From positions 1 to 48,211 of the forward strand of contig CANKWX010000025.1 in assembly GCA_947487165.1 (NCBI GenBank): a stretch of 48,211 nt of DNA, given 5' to 3'. The notes below the pieces were generated by a model. It saw only the letters and a list, made by a program, of their open reading frames with translations, was not told the DNA's origin and searched no databases. Source of the stretch: Burkholderiales bacterium (GTDB taxonomy: Bacteria; Pseudomonadota; Gammaproteobacteria; Burkholderiales; Burkholderiaceae_E). Position numbers and translations under genes: made by a program. Shown one piece after another: positions 42,948 through 48,211 of the stretch. Within the stretch, counting starts at the first letter, position 1, and each line of letters starts with the position of its first letter.

Positions 42948-43934
42948 ATGACCTCATCGTCGCGACTTCCCTCCTCTGTCTTGGCTTCCGATCAACTGGG
43001 CTTCGCATCGATCGATGCTGTGACCGCCGCGCTCGCCTCTGCAGGCTATATCTCGACCCCGTCGATCTCCACTGCGCTTTACCTTGCTCACCATCTTCGA
43101 AAGCCGGTGCTGGTCGAAGGTCCGGCAGGCGTTGGAAAGACCGATATGGCGGTCTGCATTTCCAGGGCCTTGAGCTATCCGCTGCTGCGGCTGCAGTGTT
43201 ACGAAGGGCTCGATGAGAGCAAAGCGCTGTATGAGTGGCAATACGGCAAACAGCTGCTCTACACCCAGGTTCTGAAAGACAAGATCAACCATCTCATCGG
43301 CGATGCCGACTCGATCGAGGCCTCGCTGGCCAAACTCTCGGGCTTTCGTGACCTCTTTTTCTCGCGCGAATTTCTTGCCCCGCGCCCGGTCCTCAAAGCC
43401 ATGGAGCAGGACGGTGGCTCGGTTCTGCTGATCGACGAAATCGATAAGTCTGATGAGGCTTTCGAAGCCCTTTTGCTCGAAGTCCTTGCCGACTACCAGG
43501 TCACCATCCCCGAGATCGGCACCATCCAGGCCCAAACCCCTCCGCTGGTGATCCTCACCTCCAACAACACTCGCGAACTGGGCGACGCGCTCAAGCGCCG
43601 TTGTCTGCATCTGCATGTGGGTTTCCCCGATGCCGACCGCGAACAGCAGATCGTACGGGCACGCGTCCCGGATATTGCGCAGTCCCTTCTCAAGCAAATG
43701 GTCGACTTCGTTCAATCGCTGCGCGAGCAGGACATCCGCAAGCTGCCGTCGATCAGTGAAACCGTCGACTGGGCTCGTACCCTGCTGCTGATGCATGCCG
43801 AGGCACTCGACCCTGCGCTGGTTCGCTCGACGCTCAGCGTCCTGCTCAAGCGCCAGACCGACGTCATCTCGCTCGACGGAAAACTCGATTCGCTGACCCA
43901 TGCAGCCATCACCGGACCCGGCGCGGCAGCGTAA
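42948..43934 (+). CDS. MoxR-type AAA+ ATPase (CoxD-like)
   Basis: A 328-aa AAA+ ATPase. Walker A is GPAGVGKT in PVLVEGPAGVGKTDMAVCISRAL (about 60), Walker B is SVLLIDEIDKSDEAFEALLLEVL, and sensor 1 is LVILTSNNTRELGDALKRRC. LQCYEGLDESKALYEWQYGKQLLYTQ is characteristic of the CoxD-like branch, which with a VWA partner activates molybdenum hydroxylases or other metalloenzymes. The start is taken at the ATG at 42948; an ATG at 42882 gives 22 more residues. The stop is directly followed by the VWA gene's ATG, so they act as a pair. No target enzyme genes are visible. Confidence 0.92.
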   Translation: MTSSSRLPSSVLASDQLGFASIDAVTAALASAGYISTPSISTALYLAHHLRKPVLVEGPAGVGKTDMAVCISRALSYPLLRLQCYEGLDESKALYEWQYGKQLLYTQVLKDKINHLIGDADSIEASLAKLSGFRDLFFSREFLAPRPVLKAMEQDGGSVLLIDEIDKSDEAFEALLLEVLADYQVTIPEIGTIQAQTPPLVILTSNNTRELGDALKRRCLHLHVGFPDADREQQIVRARVPDIAQSLLKQMVDFVQSLREQDIRKLPSISETVDWARTLLLMHAEALDPALVRSTLSVLLKRQTDVISLDGKLDSLTHAAITGPGAAA

Positions 43935-45395
43935 ATGGAACGTGCGCTGACACGGTTCATCCGGGCCTTGCGCTCGGCCGGTGCCGATGTCTCCAGCACT
44001 GAGGCCATCGACGCAGCCCGAACGGTTGCGCTGGTGGGCTACGCCGATCGGGAGGTGATGAAGACATCGCTGTCGATGGTGCTGGCCAAGTCGGAAGAGG
44101 AGAAAGTCCTTCACGAACATCTCTTCGATGTCTTCTTCAAGACGGTCGAATCCGCGCCAAGGCGTGATCAGCAACAGGACCCGAATGCCGACTCGGCCGA
44201 AGGCGAAGACGATTCGAATCTGATGCCCGGCCAGGCAGAGTCGCAGGGCCAGGGCAACGACGATTCGAATGCGCCAGCCTCTGGTGACGACACACCGTCC
44301 GACGACGCCGCCGGCGACCCTGACGCCGATCAGATCGGACGCTTCCTGGCACTGGCCAGCAACAAGAATCCGGCTCAGGTCGCGATGGCGATGCAAAAGG
44401 CCGCCACTGCAGTCGGTGCCGACGAGATCCGCTTTGCCTCGCAGACCGGTTATTTCGTGCGTCGTATGCTCGAGCAGCTCGGCGTCGAGGCGCTGGAGCG
44501 CAGGCTCCTCGAAAAGCTCGACGATCCCTCGCCCTCATCGCAGGCGCAGGCGCAAGAACTGATCGACGCCCGAATGGCTGTTCAGCAGCAGGCTCGTGCG
44601 CACATCAAGCAGCGTTATGAGGTCTTCGGTCGCAGTGCCACCGAAAACTTCATGAATGAGACGATCGCCAATCGCTCGATCGACCAGCTCGAATATCGCG
44701 ACCTCGAACGAATGAAGTTCATCGTTGCGCGGATGGCCAAACGTCTGGCTGTCAGGCACTCGCGCAAGCGGCGCATCCGCAATCGCGGCCGCCTTGATAT
44801 CGGCCGCACACTGCGGGCGAGCGCAGCCAACGATTGGGTGCCGGTCGACCTCATCTGGCGAACCAAGCGCAAGGATCGCCCGAAGATCGTCGCAATCTGC
44901 GATGTCTCCGGGTCGGTCGCAAGTTATGTACGCTTCCTGCTGCTGTTCTTGCACACGCTGCGCGACGAAGTCTCGGACGTCGATACCTTTGCCTTCTCCA
45001 ACAAGCTGCATGACGTCGGCGACATCCTCGCCCGCCTCTCGCCCGAAGCCGCCATGGATCGCATCGTCGATGTTGCCGGTTCGGGTAGTACCGATTACGG
45101 CCAGGCACTGGCCGAGTTGCAGGAGAGCTACTTCGACAGCATCGACCGACGCACGACCGTGATCATCCTGGGCGATGGTCGCTCCAACCACAGCGACCCA
45201 AGGCTCGATATCGTTCAGGAAATCGCAGACCGCGCCAAACGCCTGGTCTGGCTGTGCCCCGAGCCGCCGATGAGATGGGGTACCGGTGACAGCTGCATGC
45301 TGCGCTACGAACCACTCATTACCAAGCTCTATCACTGCGCGACCGCAGCCGATCTGGAGCGCGCGGTCGACGATGTGATGCTGGCCTACGACTAG
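43935..45395 (+). CDS. VWA domain protein, CoxE family
   Basis: A 486-aa partner of the MoxR ATPase. The N-terminal region (RFIRALRSAGADVSSTEAIDAARTVALVGYADREVMKTSLSMVLAKSEEE) is typical of CoxE-like proteins. An acidic, low-complexity linker at about 75-140 (DSNLMPGQAESQGQGNDDSNAPASGDDTPSDDAAGD) follows. The C-terminal von Willebrand A domain has the MIDAS motif in AICDVSGSVASYVRFLLLF (DxSxS). In CO dehydrogenase systems CoxD and CoxE help mature the active site. It starts right after the MoxR stop. The target here is unknown. Confidence 0.92.
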   Translation: MERALTRFIRALRSAGADVSSTEAIDAARTVALVGYADREVMKTSLSMVLAKSEEEKVLHEHLFDVFFKTVESAPRRDQQQDPNADSAEGEDDSNLMPGQAESQGQGNDDSNAPASGDDTPSDDAAGDPDADQIGRFLALASNKNPAQVAMAMQKAATAVGADEIRFASQTGYFVRRMLEQLGVEALERRLLEKLDDPSPSSQAQAQELIDARMAVQQQARAHIKQRYEVFGRSATENFMNETIANRSIDQLEYRDLERMKFIVARMAKRLAVRHSRKRRIRNRGRLDIGRTLRASAANDWVPVDLIWRTKRKDRPKIVAICDVSGSVASYVRFLLLFLHTLRDEVSDVDTFAFSNKLHDVGDILARLSPEAAMDRIVDVAGSGSTDYGQALAELQESYFDSIDRRTTVIILGDGRSNHSDPRLDIVQEIADRAKRLVWLCPEPPMRWGTGDSCMLRYEPLITKLYHCATAADLERAVDDVMLAYD

Positions 45396-45453
45396 TCGCC
45401 TTGAGCCGACAGCAGAGCACAAATCCCTGCTTTGCGGGCCTCTGAAACGACAC

Positions 45454-45480
45454 GGGGCGGGTCGATCATCGACCCGCCCC
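45454..45480. terminator. Strong hairpin between convergent CoxE-like and acyl-CoA dehydrogenase genes
   Basis: GGGGCGGGTCGAT (45454-45466) and ATCGACCCGCCCC (45468-45480) form a near-perfect 13-bp palindrome, followed by GCCTTTCACT on the plus strand. It lies between the two stop codons and may serve both genes as a terminator. Confidence 0.75.
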
Positions 45481-45501
45481 GCCTTTCACTCAGCCTGCGT
45501 C

Positions 45502-46821
45502 TCAGTTACGAAAGACGGCTGCGCTGCTCGCGTCTTCCTCGCCACCTTCATAGCGGCGAACTTCGTTGCGACCGACCACCAGATGATGGACTTCGTCCGG
45601 ACCGTCGGCCAGACGCAGCGTACGCTGCTGGGTGTACATGCGTGCCAGCGGGGTCCACTGCGACACACCGGTTGCGCCATGCATCTGGATCGCCTGGTCG
45701 ATGATCTGGCAGACACGCTCGGGCACGAGCGCCTTGACCATGTGCACCCAGATGCGGGCTTCACGATTGCCCAGGACATCCATGGCTTTAGCGGCCTTGA
45801 GCACCATCAGGCGCATCGATTCGATCTCGATGCGTGCACGCGAGATGATCTCGATGTTGCCGCCCAGATGCACCAGCTTCTTGCCGAAGGCTTCGCGCGA
45901 CAGACCGCGAGTGACCATCAGCTCCAGCGCCTTTTCGGCACTGCCGATCGAACGCATGCAGTGGTGGATCCGGCCCGGACCAAGGCGAACCTGGGAGATC
46001 TCGAAACCACGACCTTCGCCGAGCAGCATGTTGTCTTTCGGGACGCGCACATTGTCGAACTTGATATGCATATGGCCGTGGGGCGCATCGTCTTCGCCGA
46101 AGACGAACATCGGGCCAAGGATCTTGACACCGGGTGTGTCGATCGGGACCAGGATCTGCGACTGCTGCTTGTGCGCCGGCGCATCAGGGCTGGTCTTGCA
46201 CATCGTGATCATGATCTTGCAGCGCGGATCACCGGCGCCCGAGATGTAGAACTTCTCACCGTTGAGCACCCACTCCTCGCCTTCGAGGACAGCCTGCATG
46301 CCGACGTTCTTGGCATCGGACGAGGCCCGGTTGGGCTCGGTCATGGCATAGGCCGACCGGATCTCGCCGGCCAGCAACGGCTTGAGCCAGCGCTCTTTTT
46401 GGGCGGGGGTTCCGACGCGCTCAAGGACTTCCATGTTGCCGGTGTCAGGCGCGGCACAGTTCATGGTCTCGGAGGCCATGCGATTGCGACCGAGAACGGC
46501 TGCAATATAGGCATAGTCGAGGTTCTTCAGACCCTCGCCGGTTTCGGCATCAGGCAGGAAGAAATTCCAGAGGCCTTCTTTCTTTGCCTGGTTCTTGGCG
46601 CCTTCGAGCAGCTCGAGTTGGCCCGGTGCGTAGCTCCAGCGATCAGCACGGCCTTCACCGAGCTTTTCGAATTTCTCTGACATCGGTTCGACCGTGTCGG
46701 TAACGAATCGACGCACATGCTCGAGCAGCGGCATCGCTGCCTCGGACATCCGCAGATCGTTGAGCTCATCGAGCGGGTTCAAGCCGAAACCGGTTTTGGG
46801 TTTCACTGTGAAATTGTTCAT
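45502..46821 (-). CDS. Acyl-CoA dehydrogenase (ACAD10/11-like)
   Basis: A 439-aa FAD enzyme that oxidises an acyl-CoA to the 2-enoyl-CoA. Features in order are NFFLPDAETGEGLKNLDYAYIAAVLGR, APDTGNMEVLERVGTPAQKERWLKPLLAGEIRSAYAMTEPNRASSDAKN (FAD/substrate binding), GEEWVLNGEKFYISGAG, VRLGPGRIHHCMRSIGSAEKALELM and QMHGATGVSQWTPLARMYTQQRTLRLADGPDEVH. The C-terminal pattern and the HH near GPGRIHH are like ACAD10/11-type enzymes, in which catalysis relies on an Asp near the end (DGPDE). The start is the ATG at 46821. It is divergent from the dienoyl-CoA reductase gene with a 135-bp gap. The chain-length specificity is unknown. Confidence 0.94.
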   Translation of the reverse strand: MNNFTVKPKTGFGLNPLDELNDLRMSEAAMPLLEHVRRFVTDTVEPMSEKFEKLGEGRADRWSYAPGQLELLEGAKNQAKKEGLWNFFLPDAETGEGLKNLDYAYIAAVLGRNRMASETMNCAAPDTGNMEVLERVGTPAQKERWLKPLLAGEIRSAYAMTEPNRASSDAKNVGMQAVLEGEEWVLNGEKFYISGAGDPRCKIMITMCKTSPDAPAHKQQSQILVPIDTPGVKILGPMFVFGEDDAPHGHMHIKFDNVRVPKDNMLLGEGRGFEISQVRLGPGRIHHCMRSIGSAEKALELMVTRGLSREAFGKKLVHLGGNIEIISRARIEIESMRLMVLKAAKAMDVLGNREARIWVHMVKALVPERVCQIIDQAIQMHGATGVSQWTPLARMYTQQRTLRLADGPDEVHHLVVGRNEVRRYEGGEEDASSAAVFRN

Positions 46822-46911
46822 GGTCGTATCTCCCTCTTGGCGGTCTATGAATTCAAAAGCCGGTCGATATTGCCACAGCCGGCGCCAGAATGCCGTGTCA
46901 GTTCCGACTGA

Positions 46912-48211
<1,300 letters not shown>

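Noticed and set aside
42954-44396. 480-aa open frame antisense to the MoxR and CoxE genes
   Set aside because: Lies wholly opposite two well-supported genes and has no recognisable motif.

Overview
The window looks like a chromosomal segment of a high-G+C betaproteobacterium, most likely in the Burkholderiales. Three things suggest this: the base composition, the gene families, and two housekeeping neighbourhoods. These are lolC-lolD-tatD-comEC diverging from a recJ-prfB-lysS run, and tyrB/uvrB/low-molecular-weight phosphatase next to a complete isc operon. The assignment is inferred from gene content; there is no rRNA in the window. I see no CRISPR array, transposase, integrase or phage gene.

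Layout. At 0.1-1.6 kb lie an iron-type periplasmic binding protein (+) and a RidA-family gene (-), separated by a GC-rich hairpin. At 1.6-7 kb the minus-strand run lolC/E-lolD-tatD-comEC combines lipoprotein export with DNA uptake. At 7.1-13.6 kb a plus-strand run holds an uncharacterised gene, recJ, prfB with its programmed +1 frameshift, lysS and a DinB-like gene. At 13.5-19.1 kb is the minus-strand operon iscR-iscS-iscU-iscA-hscB-hscA-fdx-iscX for Fe-S assembly. Two tandem IscR-type-1-like sites overlap its predicted promoter. A protein-tyrosine phosphatase and uvrB follow, then tyrB on the plus strand. A short-chain dehydrogenase, a tRNA-Asn(GTT) with terminator and a small BamE-fold protein close the first half.

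From about 25 kb the content becomes accessory and catabolic: an acyl-CoA synthetase, an NTF2-like gene, a TRAP transporter (dctP, dctQ, dctM), EthD-domain genes, an oxalate/formate-type MFS carrier and a cupin. The TRAP block is bracketed by a gapless 219-bp direct repeat. The repeat is part of an EthD gene: the right copy is intact and the left copy is truncated. Upstream on the minus strand, and close enough to be one transcription unit with cupin-MFS-EthD, lie a selenophosphate synthetase (selD/senC) and a SenB-type selenosugar synthase. No senA or other selenium-using gene is in the window. This is the best candidate for an undescribed or variant pathway.

The right end (35.7-48.2 kb) carries a type III CoA-transferase, two small unknown genes, a MobA-like nucleotidyltransferase, a two-domain ChrA transporter, an SDR and a nitroreductase. 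It also carries an M28-like protein whose usual metal ligands are missing but which has an HEIGH motif, a MoxR/CoxE-type pair, an acyl-CoA dehydrogenase and the start of a 2,4-dienoyl-CoA reductase that runs off the end. The acyl-CoA synthetase, CoA-transferase, acyl-CoA dehydrogenase and dienoyl-CoA reductase together suggest a metabolism that uses fatty or other organic acids through CoA thioesters.
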